Below, one piece after another: positions 1 through 5,579 of a DNA stretch of 22,847 nt. A program made the translations under genes and the position numbers. Location of the stretch: positions 1-22,847 of IMG/VR virus record IMGVR_UViG_3300033146_001971; one strand, written 5' to 3'. Origin of the DNA: a virus. The notes under the pieces are model-generated. The model was given only the letters and a program-made list of their open reading frames with translations. It was not told where the DNA came from and did not search any database. The first letter of the stretch is position 1. Each line of letters begins with the position of its first letter.

Positions 1-1
1 T

Positions 2-139
2 ATCAAAAGAATATCATCAAGAATAGTGCTAGAAGCAATAGAGGCCAATTCAGTAACTGGAATCATCAATACTATTATGATTGAAGAAATAGAAAAGCAC
101 CAGCTACCGTTCGACTGGTTTCCAGAATTGAAATCTTAA
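2..139 (+). CDS. C-terminal end of an unknown protein (partial)
   Basis: An open frame enters from the left edge and ends at a TAA at 137-139, giving the last 45 residues of a protein whose start lies outside the window. The peptide is mostly helical in character (IVLEAIEANSVTG, then IMIEEIEKHQLPFDWFPELKS), and I do not recognise a family. It is followed 13 nt later by a GC-rich hairpin that could terminate its transcript. Because only the tail is visible no function can be given. Support comes from an uninterrupted frame with sensible composition and from the hairpin placed just after the stop. Confidence 0.5.
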   Translation: MKRISSRIVLEAIEANSVTGIINTIMIEEIEKHQLPFDWFPELKS

Positions 140-152
140 CAACTACTCATAC

Positions 153-200
153 GGGGGCTGGGCACTGTTTCATCGCTACTACCATTCCACGGCCCCCTTT
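153..200 (+). terminator. GC-rich hairpin after the first gene, candidate rho-independent terminator
   Basis: GGGGGCTG at 153-160 can pair with CGGCCCCC ending at 197 (one G-T wobble), with a loop of roughly 28 nt, and is followed by TTTCT. It lies 13 nt after the stop codon at 139. The long loop and short T run make it weaker than a textbook terminator. Confidence 0.4.
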
Positions 201-225
201 CTAATATAATCTCAAATCTCAAACC

Positions 226-390
226 ATGCTATACTTCTCATCACAACTATATTATACTGTCAAATACAAAGGAACTATCCTAGAGATAAATCTACTACCT
301 GATCAAACACTTAACGAAGTACTACCTATAATACTTAAAACCATATTACTTCATATCAAAAATAACAACATCACTCCTACACTCAACTAA
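226..390 (+). CDS. small hypothetical protein, 54 aa
   Basis: ATG at 226 opens a 54-codon frame ending in TAA at 388-390. The product begins MLYFSSQLYYTVKYKGTI and contains an amphipathic stretch LNEVLPIILKTILLHIK (about residues 29-45) that could be a helix. No known domain is recognised. The coding strand is unusually rich in C and poor in G, unlike the other genes in the window, which favour G over C or are balanced. It sits between a candidate terminator and a long region without genes. It may be a real small phage protein, or a chance frame in a C-rich tract; the clean start and A-rich leader argue mildly for the first. Confidence 0.4.
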   Translation: MLYFSSQLYYTVKYKGTILEINLLPDQTLNEVLPIILKTILLHIKNNNITPTLN

Positions 391-660
391 GCTCACCATA
401 TAGAAACACCCTCACCACCCCCTTAGATAACATTTATCAAAATCATCAACCTCATACTCAATAACTATACACTCTATTATATACTAATCAATATACATAT
501 AATAATATATGGTCAAGTAAATAACACTAAATACTTATTCACATTACATCAGAACTAACTGGGTAAGAATCTACATACCAAGATCGAGACGCACGCTACT
601 AGCTCACTCACACGTTCATTCGCTCAGAGTCTATCAGCTCCCACGCTAAGTACAATCGAT

Positions 661-770
661 CTCTCGTTGTTTAATCTCGTAGTAACACTCATCTAGAATA
701 TCAGCTCTCGTCGTTCAAAACATAGGGACTGCTGCTAACACTCACTTCTCTCAAAACCATCTCTCGTTGT
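661..770 (+). repeat. three spaced copies of CTCTCGTYGT
   Basis: CTCTCGTTGT occurs at 661-670 and 761-770 and CTCTCGTCGT at 705-714, spaced 44 and 56 bp. The first and last are also preceded by AT (ATCTCTCGTTGT). Related fragments such as ATCAGCTCCC and ATCAGCTCTC occur nearby. They lie just left of the point where the C/G bias reverses. Function is unknown; protein-binding sites or RNA stem halves are possible. Confidence 0.45.
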
Positions 771-937
771 AGTTGAGAACAAGTTGGAAAGACTTTTTAG
801 CATACAGGTGGCATGAACCATTGGGATCAGAACCTAACAGCGTTGGACTCGATTGTTTCGATTTGATTGTTCAGAGGGGAAATTCTAGAGTACTATCGAT
901 AACTAGGTGTTTCACGTTAGGTGTATTAATAGTATAT

Positions 938-1005
938 TATAAGACTCTCAGATATTAGGGTCTGCGACAAGGCGGACGTGATCGATTGAGGGGTGAGATT
1001 CCATA
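938..1005 (+). repeat. copy 1 of a three-copy degenerate motif
   Basis: Begins with TATAAGACTCTCAGATAT (938-955), identical over 18 nt to 1360-1377. It continues with GTCTGC-GACAAG-GCGGAC, which can form a 6-bp stem with a 6-nt loop, then a G-rich tail containing TTGAGGGGTGAGA. The same order (AAGtCT, ACAAGGC, G-rich tail) appears in two further copies downstream. Confidence 0.45.
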
Positions 1006-1128
1006 CATCAAAGAGATTTGTATTTGAGAAAATTGATCGTTCCTAAATGTGATGGTAAGTGAGTTCCTTAATGAATTATACAATGAAGAGATTACTAGGT
1101 TGAACTAGTATAGGTATTGGATTCTGAT

Positions 1129-1155
1129 AAAGCCTGGGATTTAGTCCTGGGCTTT
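1129..1155 (+). terminator. strong hairpin, candidate terminator or RNA 3' end
   Basis: AAAGCCTGGGA (1129-1139) pairs with TCCTGGGCTTT (1145-1155) around a 5-nt loop TTTAG: 11 pairs, two of them G-T wobbles. It is followed by GTTGTGT rather than a pure T run. With no gene upstream, it may end a non-coding transcript. The next motif copy begins immediately after it. Confidence 0.5.
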
Positions 1156-1159
1156 GTTG

Positions 1160-1215
1160 TGTATAAAGTCTGCTACAAGGCTGGTGTTAGTTGCTTGAGG
1201 TTGTAGAATTTAGTT
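1160..1215 (+). repeat. copy 2 of the three-copy degenerate motif
   Basis: GTATAAAGTCTGCTACAAGGCTGGTG followed by a G-rich tail with TTGAGGTTGTAGA. It shares TATAA-AGnCT and the core CTACAAGGCnGG with copies 1 and 3 but is the most diverged. It directly follows the 1129-1155 hairpin. Confidence 0.35.
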
Positions 1216-1359
1216 TTACAAATTGTTATACTTGGAGTGGTGGTATAAGAAATCCTAGAGGTTGTAAAATAAGTCCTCCAGTAGAAGGTTGGAGTGGTCT
1301 GTAATTTTAATTTAGTTTATATCAGAACGAGCAGTAGATGGATTGATAGTATAGTAATA

Positions 1360-1427
1360 TATAAGACTCTCAGATATATTGCCATACGCTACAAGGCCGG
1401 AGATGAGTTCGTGGGGCGGAGAAATAA
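1360..1427 (+). repeat. copy 3 of the three-copy degenerate motif
   Basis: Starts with the same 18 nt as copy 1 (TATAAGACTCTCAGATAT, 1360-1377), then CGCTACAAGGCCGGAGATGA and a G-rich tail GTGGGGCGGAGAAA. It ends just before the T-tract repeat array. Spacing of about 200 bp between successive copies suggests duplication of a unit. Confidence 0.45.
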
Positions 1428-1430
1428 AAA

Positions 1431-1678
1431 GACAATTTTTTTAGATCAATTTTTTAGACTAATTTTTTAGACAATTTTTTTAGATCAATTTTTTAGATCA
1501 ATTTTTTAGATCAATTTTTTAGATCAATTTTTTAGACAATTTTTTTAGATCAATTTTTTAGATCAATTTTTTAGATCAATTTTTTTAGATCAATTTTTTA
1601 GATCAATTTTTTAGACAATTTTTTAGACAATTTTTTTAGACAATTTTTTAGACAATTTTTTAGACAATTTTTTTAGAC
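1431..1678 (+). repeat. tandem array of about 19 T-tract units (13 bp each)
   Basis: About 19 consecutive units of 12-14 bp. There are two main unit types, ATCAATTTTTTAG and ACAATTTTTTTAG, and one ACTAATTTTTTAG variant. Blocks of one type alternate with blocks of the other, and T-run length varies between 6 and 7. There are no coding features. Such phased A/T tracts are expected to bend DNA or melt easily. The position directly upstream of 10-bp iterons and an AT-rich gene cluster fits a replication origin, partition site or packaging site, but the sequence cannot decide between these. Confidence 0.85.
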
Positions 1679-1705
1679 CGATATTAAATACATATTGAAA
1701 AAAAA

Positions 1706-1735
1706 TATTTTAACATATTTTAACATATTTTAACA
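1706..1735 (+). repeat. three perfect 10-bp iterons TATTTTAACA
   Basis: TATTTTAACA is repeated exactly three times head to tail (1706-1715, 1716-1725, 1726-1735). The 10-bp period places each copy on the same face of the helix, as expected for a cooperative protein-binding site. It lies between the T-tract array and the first AT-rich gene. Confidence 0.75.
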
Positions 1736-1763
1736 TTTTAAATTATTTTAATCAAGAAAAAGA

Positions 1764-1776
1764 TATAATATTTGCA
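1764..1776 (+). promoter_or_regulatory. weak candidate -7 box for the 1833-2920 genes
   Basis: TATAATATTTGCA resembles the TATTATTGCA box of the leftward promoters and the Bacteroidota TAnnTTTG consensus. No TTG is found at the expected distance of about 20 nt upstream, so support is limited to one box and to position about 60 nt ahead of the first gene. Confidence 0.3.
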
Positions 1777-1832
1777 TTGTTCGATTGAGGAATATATACG
1801 AATTTTTAAAACATGTTATAAAACATAAAACT

Positions 1833-2000
1833 ATGAATACAAAATTTAATCAGATAACAAATGAAATTATTGATATTAATAATGAAAATATTAATAACAT
1901 CATTAAAGATAAAGTATATAATAATATAATTTACTATATCAATTTAATCTTAGTATCAATTTTATTAATAGGCTGGATCTATTTACTAATTCAATATTAA
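1833..2000 (+). CDS. small membrane protein, 55 aa
   Basis: ATG at 1833 opens a 55-codon frame; a TTG at 1785 would add 16 residues, but the ATG is the simpler start. The first 30 residues are polar and Asn/Ile-rich (FNQITNEIIDINNENINN). The rest is one hydrophobic segment (YYINLILVSILLIGWIYLL, about residues 34-52), consistent with a single-pass tail-anchored membrane protein. No family is recognised. It is the first of three very AT-rich plus-strand genes downstream of the repeat array and iterons. Composition is extreme, with nearly all codons ending in A or T. Confidence 0.5.
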   Translation: MNTKFNQITNEIIDINNENINNIIKDKVYNNIIYYINLILVSILLIGWIYLLIQY

Positions 2001-2045
2001 ATAAATAAATAAATAATTAAATAAATAAATAAATAAATAAATAAT
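1998..2045 (+). repeat. ATAA tetranucleotide microsatellite
   Basis: Roughly eleven copies of AAAT/ATAA, interrupted twice by ATTA, fill the space between the stop codon of the small membrane protein and the leader of the next gene. Such tracts change length by slippage and could alter spacing to the next start. Confidence 0.8.
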
Positions 2046-2067
2046 TAAACAATTAAATTTTAAAGTT

Positions 2068-2520
2068 ATGACAAACAAAACAGAAGTAAAAACAATTAAA
2101 ACAGAATCAAAAAAAGACTTACTATTTTTAGACGATTTAGATTTTAGCGAATTACAGAATTTAGTAAATAATAAGAAAAAAGTATATGCTAAAAAAGGTA
2201 GTACATATAGCAAACTATATGAATTATTAAATTTGGATTCTAAAGAGGATAAAAAAGAAATACGTAAATATGTGCAAAATTTTTTATCATCTTATAGTAT
2301 AGATATTAGTAATACTATAATGAGTAATGCTAAAAATGTTAAAAGTTTAAATAAAGAATTAGAATCTTTATTTAAAAATATTAAATTAAATTTTAATAAA
2401 GATTCTAAATATAAAAATGTTGAATTTAATCAAGTCTTTGAACATACTAATAATATGCAGGATTTAGTAAATAATTTCAATATACAAGACTTCAAAGCTA
2501 TACGTAAATTTTTAAAATAA
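2068..2520 (+). CDS. hypothetical Lys/Asn-rich protein, 150 aa
   Basis: ATG at 2068 follows the A/T-rich leader TTTTAAAGTT with no Shine-Dalgarno sequence, as is usual in Bacteroidota. The protein is soluble and mainly helical, rich in Lys, Asn, Leu and Ser. It has an acidic patch (LLFLDDLDFSEL, residues 18-29) followed by a basic one (NNKKKVYAKKGS, residues 34-45), then helices through the C terminus (NIQDFKAIRKFLK). No catalytic motif or known domain is recognised. Codon choice is extremely A/T-biased compared with the late genes. It is followed by a 14-bp hairpin and then another unknown gene of similar composition, so these may form one early unit. Confidence 0.7.
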   Translation: MTNKTEVKTIKTESKKDLLFLDDLDFSELQNLVNNKKKVYAKKGSTYSKLYELLNLDSKEDKKEIRKYVQNFLSSYSIDISNTIMSNAKNVKSLNKELESLFKNIKLNFNKDSKYKNVEFNQVFEHTNNMQDLVNNFNIQDFKAIRKFLK

Positions 2521-2529
2521 TAATCACTT

Positions 2530-2563
2530 TAATAGCTATCTAATTAATTTTAGATAGCTATTA
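2530..2563 (+). terminator. perfect 14-bp inverted repeat between two genes
   Basis: TAATAGCTATCTAA (2530-2543) is the exact reverse complement of TTAGATAGCTATTA (2550-2563), with a 6-nt loop TTAATT. It lies between the stop at 2520 and the ATG at 2579. The AT-rich stem and lack of a strong T run make it a partial terminator or an RNA-processing/stability hairpin rather than a certain terminator. Confidence 0.5.
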
Positions 2564-2578
2564 TTAAAAATCTAAAAA

Positions 2579-2920
2579 ATGTTATATAAAGTAGTATTAA
2601 AAGATAAATACAATAGTATTCATATACTTAATGATAAAGCAATAGAGCGTAAAAAAGAAATAGCACAAACTTTTTTAATAGATATTAAACAAGGTAACTA
2701 TGATAAATATCTAACAAAACAAAAATTAGATAATTTACTATATACTAAAAAGGGTTTAATAAAAGATTTTTCTTTTTTAAAATATTCAACTGTAAAAGAT
2801 TTCAAGAATTTAAAAAAATTAATTTCTTTTATTAGATTAGTTTATAAAGCTAATCAAACAAAAAACAATTTTACTCAAAAAGGTATTGAATATATAAATG
2901 ATAAGGTATTGAATATATAA
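2579..2920 (+). CDS. hypothetical Lys-rich protein, 113 aa
   Basis: ATG at 2579 follows an A-rich leader (AAAAATCTAAAAA). The product is basic and predicted helical (KAIERKKEIAQTFLIDIKQGNYDKYL, then KDFKNLKKLISFIRLVYKAN). It has no recognisable catalytic or binding motif. Its 3' end contains a direct DNA repeat: AAGGTATTGAATATATAA occurs at 2880-2897 and again at 2903-2920, the second copy including the stop codon. That suggests the C terminus grew by a local duplication. A perfect 30-bp inverted repeat follows 9 nt after the stop. The extremely AT-rich composition matches the two preceding genes. Confidence 0.65.
   Translation: MLYKVVLKDKYNSIHILNDKAIERKKEIAQTFLIDIKQGNYDKYLTKQKLDNLLYTKKGLIKDFSFLKYSTVKDFKNLKKLISFIRLVYKANQTKNNFTQKGIEYINDKVLNI
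2880..2920 (+). repeat. 18-bp direct repeat at the gene's 3' end
   Basis: AAGGTATTGAATATATAA appears at 2880-2897 and 2903-2920, separated by 5 nt. In the first copy the TAA is out of frame; in the second it is the stop codon of the upstream gene. Confidence 0.8.
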
Positions 2921-2929
2921 AAGTAATAA

Positions 2930-2998
2930 TATATATAATAAACAATAGATAATAAATAAATTAACCCCTTATTTATTATCTATTGTTTATTATATATA
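2930..2998. terminator. perfect 30-bp inverted repeat, probable bidirectional terminator
   Basis: Positions 2930-2959 are exactly the reverse complement of 2969-2998, with a 9-nt loop ATTAACCCC. All 30 pairs match. It lies between the end of the rightward genes (2920) and the end of the leftward operon (3357), where a two-way terminator would be expected. The arms are almost pure A/T, so a cruciform or an RNase III-type substrate is also possible. Confidence 0.65.
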
Positions 2999-3356
2999 AG
3001 ATACTAAGCGCCCCTCCGACTGCGCCAGGTTTTATCTCTCGCCCACAGAAATGTTCACTCTCTGAAATAATTAAACTCCGAATTCCGAATCTCAAGAACG
3101 ACCCCCCTCTGATCTCACCCGCTAAGACCCATTACAAAAGAGCCCCTAAAAAATAATATACCACAACATTTTTCATACCCCCTATCTTAAGCGTTATCAG
3201 TTCACACAACAAGGGCAGAGGAAATGTCGAAACCCCTGCCCATCTAGCCTGAAAAATGTTTAATTAAAAACTGATGTGGAGATAATGTTAACCTTATATA
3301 AAATTACCCCTTGCATGAAAAGAACTACTATCAGAACTAGATCGTCGTTGTAATAT
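2999..3356. other. convergent intergenic region, no gene seen
   Basis: No frame of useful length exists on either strand. The plus strand is C-rich (several CCCC runs), so the minus strand, which is the continuation of the leftward operon's transcript, is G-rich. It contains one clear hairpin (3213-3241). It may be a long 3' untranslated region or a non-coding RNA. Confidence 0.5.
3213..3241 (-). terminator. hairpin downstream of the leftward operon
   Basis: GGGCAGAGG (3213-3221) pairs with CCCCTGCCC ending at 3241, eight pairs with one internal mismatch. Read leftward it is followed by TTGTTGT. It lies about 115 nt after the last leftward stop codon at 3357 and is the best terminator candidate for that operon. 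Confidence 0.45.
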
Positions 3357-3584
3357 TTAGGTAATAATATAAATTATACAATTATACAGTACCAGATAAT
3401 TCATCCCCAGAAGTAATAATGTAGTAAGTAAATATACTGCTGAGTATTTGATTTGACCTAGTGTAGTGTCTCCCTTTAGATCTCCTTTTAAATCCTTAAG
3501 GTAGTATAGCAATAGTAGACCTCCCCCTAGTGAGATTGCTGCCCCCACTAGGATTCCCAATAATAAATCCTTTAATCCTTCCAT
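3357..3584 (-). CDS. small membrane protein with two predicted helices, 75 aa
   Basis: Residues 7-28 (LLLGILVGAAISLGGGLLLLYY) and about 48-72 (AVYLLTTLLLLGMNYLVLY and following) are strongly hydrophobic. Between them is a short charged loop with a duplicated KDLKGD motif (LKDLKGDLKGD). This predicts a two-pass inner-membrane protein. The glycine-rich first helix resembles small pore-like or assembly-promoting helices, but no holin or other family is recognised, so no function is assigned. It is the last gene of a leftward operon and starts 5 nt after the stop of another two-helix protein, suggesting the pair is co-translated. Confidence 0.6.
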   Translation of the reverse strand: MEGLKDLLLGILVGAAISLGGGLLLLYYLKDLKGDLKGDTTLGQIKYSAVYLLTTLLLLGMNYLVLYNCIIYIIT

Positions 3585-3589
3585 AATTT

Positions 3590-3796
3590 TTATTTTAATA
3601 AGTAGTATAACGTTGTGATTACTAGGATGTTTATTATTAGTGCCACCACCATCACGTAATAATAAAGCAATCTATACATATCATCTTCGGGGTTATCCTC
3701 TAATTCGCTTAGGTTCTTGAGATTTAAAATTAAGATTATTCCCCCAAATAGAAATAATCTTATGATGTACCAGATGTTCTTTAAAAATTCTATCAT
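3590..3796 (-). CDS. small membrane protein with two predicted helices, 68 aa
   Basis: Two hydrophobic segments, about residues 9-25 (WYIIRLFLFGGIILILN) and 45-67 (YYYVMVVALIINILVITTLYY), flank an acidic loop (SELEDNPEDDMY). This fits a small two-pass membrane protein with the loop on one side. No family is recognised. It lies between a soluble hypothetical gene (1 nt away) and a second two-helix protein (5 nt away), so all three are surely on one transcript. Possible roles include superinfection exclusion or lysis support, but nothing in the sequence proves either. Confidence 0.6.
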   Translation of the reverse strand: MIEFLKNIWYIIRLFLFGGIILILNLKNLSELEDNPEDDMYRLLYYYVMVVALIINILVITTLYYLLK

Positions 3797-3797
3797 T

Positions 3798-4169
3798 TTA
3801 TTTTATATTAAATTGTTCGATTTCTATTGTTTGACTGTGGCCCCAGATGTAGAGGATCCTATCTCTTATCTTATTGATCTCTTCCATAGAATCTATGTAT
3901 CGGTCGTGTTCCTTGAATTTAGTTAACCCATCGGGGTCATTCTCTAATTCGGCAACCTTTTTGTTGATATCACCCCATTCATAGATGATCATTTTCCCCA
4001 TGTGAGGTAGCCAAGTAGATAATAGTTCTTTTCTTACCCGTATTAACTTGTCGTTGAAGGATTCTATAGAGAAACTAAGGCATAAAAAACCATCCCCAAT
4101 TAACTCTATATCAGATATCTTATAGATGTTGTCTGTCTCTATGATATCTCCATTTATTGCTATCTTCAT
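3798..4169 (-). CDS. hypothetical protein, 123 aa
   Basis: Starts MKIAINGDIIETDNIYKISDIELIG, a run of short beta strands resembling the N-terminal sheet of small phage proteins. From about residue 65 it becomes helical and charged (DINKKVAELENDPDGLTKFKEHDRYI and a helix ending DRILYIWGHSQTIEIEQFNIK). No catalytic motif, signal peptide or membrane segment is seen. It starts 6 nt after the zinc-ribbon gene's stop and ends 1 nt before the next start, typical of a compact operon. Function unknown. Confidence 0.65.
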   Translation of the reverse strand: MKIAINGDIIETDNIYKISDIELIGDGFLCLSFSIESFNDKLIRVRKELLSTWLPHMGKMIIYEWGDINKKVAELENDPDGLTKFKEHDRYIDSMEEINKIRDRILYIWGHSQTIEIEQFNIK

Positions 4170-4175
4170 TTTTCT

Positions 4176-4367
4176 TTAACATTTATATTGTCCGTTAACT
4201 ACATTGTGTATTATTGCTTCGAATTCCCTTTTACATTCAGTGCATTGGAACCTAGCTCTGCGTTGTTGATATACTCCATTTATCCTTAGGGCGATACGGG
4301 GTACTTCCTCTACTATATAGAATTTACCAATAGTATCGCCAGCGTTGTATTTCTGTTTCCTTGGCAT
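4176..4367 (-). CDS. small zinc-ribbon-like protein, 63 aa
   Basis: The N terminus GDTIGKFYIVEEV (residues 10-22) and the later CTEC (42-45) plus a terminal C63 follow the layout of small phage zinc-ribbon proteins of the form GxxFGRLTVIE...CxC...SCGC, often found with HNH endonucleases. Here only three cysteines remain, so the fourth ligand would have to be His54, another residue, or a partner chain. Likely role: a nucleic-acid-binding accessory protein. Its ATG overlaps the upstream gene's stop by one base (TAATG), implying translational coupling to the secreted-protein gene before it. Confidence 0.55.
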   Translation of the reverse strand: MPRKQKYNAGDTIGKFYIVEEVPRIALRINGVYQQRRARFQCTECKREFEAIIHNVVNGQYKC

Positions 4368-4798
4368 TATAATTGACCTTTAGTGATTGAATAGCTTAAT
4401 ACATATTCTCCTTTGATGAATGATGCTTCTACATACCATCTTTCTCCCCAGTGGTTGAATACCCATAGGTTACCCTGATCCAACTTTACCCAATGATATT
4501 GTAGATCTTTAAATAGTGGGTTGTAGAGCCTTTCATTTCTCTCTTCGATTGATATTATGGATGCGATGATGACCGCTTTCTCTTGGAAGATATATAAGGC
4601 TTTGAAGCCTGCCGACTTGTTACTTACACTTATACCCCATTTACCATCTACTTGGATCATCTTAGAGATTGTTGTCCCAGCAGTACCTTCATACCTCTTT
4701 ATTAGGTCCACCTTAGTACCACCCATAAAGTGATCCAATTTCTGTGCAGTTAATATCCCTGATATCAGAACTGCGGTTATTAAAATTAATTTTTTCAT
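4367..4798 (-). CDS. secreted or periplasmic hypothetical protein with signal peptide, 143 aa
   Basis: The first 19 residues (MKKLILITAVLISGILTAQ) form a classic signal peptide: two lysines, a hydrophobic core, and a likely signal peptidase I site after LTA, as in many Bacteroidota exported proteins ending LTAQ or LSAQ. There is no lipobox cysteine. The mature part (about 125 aa) is beta-rich with many aromatics (WGISVSNKSAG, YHWVKLDQGNLWVFNHWGERWYVEASF). No family is recognised. It is the first gene after a well-matched promoter at 4823-4853 and is coupled to the zinc-ribbon gene. An exported protein made early by a phage could modify the host envelope. Confidence 0.6.
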   Translation of the reverse strand: MKKLILITAVLISGILTAQKLDHFMGGTKVDLIKRYEGTAGTTISKMIQVDGKWGISVSNKSAGFKALYIFQEKAVIIASIISIEERNERLYNPLFKDLQYHWVKLDQGNLWVFNHWGERWYVEASFIKGEYVLSYSITKGQL

Positions 4799-4822
4799 CT
4801 ATATTTATTTAATTTGATATTG

Positions 4823-4853
4823 CAATAATAATATATTTAATTCTTCGGTGCAA
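4823..4853 (-). promoter_or_regulatory. promoter, TTGCAC ... TATTATTGCA
   Basis: Read on the minus strand: TTGCAC, then TATTATTGCA, with exactly 20 nt between TTG (4851-4853) and TA (box 4823-4830). This matches the Bacteroidota -33/-7 layout and is repeated with the same spacing at 6041, 7481 and 8287. Transcription would begin near 4816, about 18 nt ahead of the ATG at 4798. The -33 box lies beside the end of the upstream gene. Confidence 0.75.
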
Positions 4854-5205
4854 CATTTGAGGATCTAAGTAGTTCTATTGTAATATTGCCATTAAAGGGG
4901 AAAATAAATACACCAGCTCTACTCCGCTCGTATGGTAGGCTTAATAAAGTTCTTATCCTTCTAAGCATTACTCCCCACTGATGTGTATGATTGGGGAATG
5001 AGTTGATTAGCATATAACTTTTACCATTATTCCGTTCACATTTGAGAATCTCATGATTGATGCCTTCAAAGATTTTGGATTCGGTGATCCAATTATTCAC
5101 TAGGGAGTATACTGTTTCGTACTGAGGTATACTCCCTACTGTTTCTTGAGCGTTCTCTAACTTAATTTGGTATTGGTTTACTAACCATTTAGCTTTTTCG
5201 CCCAT
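4837..5205 (-). CDS. hypothetical protein, 122 aa
   Basis: A soluble protein starting MGEKAKWLVNQYQIKLENAQ (helical), with a middle part containing CERNNGKSYMLINSFPNHTHQWG. A basic helix (MLRRIRTLLSLPYERSR, residues 80-96) and a beta-rich end follow. The phrase YMLINSFPNHTHQWGVMLRRI hints at a folded core, but I recognise no family. Its ATG overlaps the stop of the upstream membrane-protein gene by one base (TAATG), so the two are probably translated together. Its stop lies within the upstream edge of the promoter for the next operon. Confidence 0.6.
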   Translation of the reverse strand: MGEKAKWLVNQYQIKLENAQETVGSIPQYETVYSLVNNWITESKIFEGINHEILKCERNNGKSYMLINSFPNHTHQWGVMLRRIRTLLSLPYERSRAGVFIFPFNGNITIELLRSSNVAPKN

Positions 5206-5579
5206 TATTTTATAATTTTTCCCACTTTAACGTTTGCATTGAAATGGTAGCTTATCTCTAAGATGGAGTCTGATAGTTCTTCCAATAATTTAGTATCAGG
5301 GCAATCCTGTAATTCAGATTGATTCCTATCGAACTGTACTTTAGTGGTACTAACCCCATCGATTAGTACCCAGATGGTAGAATCCTTCTCATTATAGTAC
5401 CATATGGCATTCTGGGTTGATTTAATTATTCCCCGGTAATGGGTGTCGTAACGCTTTAATTTAAGCTTAGGTTTCTCTACTATTAGGTTTATACTACCTA
5501 TAATAATGATTAAACCTAATAGTATACCTCCTAGTAGTAAATATATAGTACTAGGCTTTATTTCCTTGTCTGGGTGCAT
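5205..5579 (-). CDS. membrane-anchored hypothetical protein, 124 aa
   Basis: I place the start at the ATG at 5579 (MHPDKEIKPSTIYLLLGG). An ATG at 5636 is in frame but would deepen the overlap with the preceding gene to 86 nt. Residues about 11-31 (TIYLLLGGILLGLIIIIGSIN) form one transmembrane helix preceded by a short charged N terminus. The remaining 90 residues are soluble and mixed alpha/beta (YRGIIKSTQNAIWYYNEKDS, VLIDGVSTTKVQF). This predicts a single-pass protein with its soluble domain in the periplasm. No family is recognised. It is coupled to the next gene by TAATG. Confidence 0.55.
   Translation of the reverse strand: MHPDKEIKPSTIYLLLGGILLGLIIIIGSINLIVEKPKLKLKRYDTHYRGIIKSTQNAIWYYNEKDSTIWVLIDGVSTTKVQFDRNQSELQDCPDTKLLEELSDSILEISYHFNANVKVGKIIK

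Larger units (their letters stand above)
391..1430. other. long region with no convincing gene
   Basis: About 1 kb with no believable protein-coding gene on either strand. One 61-codon frame (773-958) needs a TTG start and has no recognisable content, so I do not call it. The plus strand is C-rich and G-poor up to about 770, then becomes G-rich to about 1430. Three CTCTCGTYGT motifs, a strong hairpin (1129-1155) and three related copies of an ACAAGGCnGG-centred motif lie here. No tRNA-like T-arm (GGTTCGANTCC) was found. Possible roles are non-coding RNAs, a packaging or replication region, or decayed DNA. Confidence 0.6.

Noticed and set aside
773-958. A 61-codon frame in the gene-poor region.
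   Set aside because: It needs a TTG start, has no recognisable content, and its last codons overlap the repeated TATAAGACTCTCAGATAT element, which is better explained as a non-coding repeat.
1431-1678. Diversity-generating retroelement or integron-like array.
   Set aside because: No reverse transcriptase, integrase or template/variable repeat pair is in the window.
391-1784. Possible tRNA genes or a CRISPR array in the gene-free region.
   Set aside because: No T-arm consensus or cloverleaf pairing was found. The T-tract array has no spacers and its 13-bp units are too short for CRISPR.
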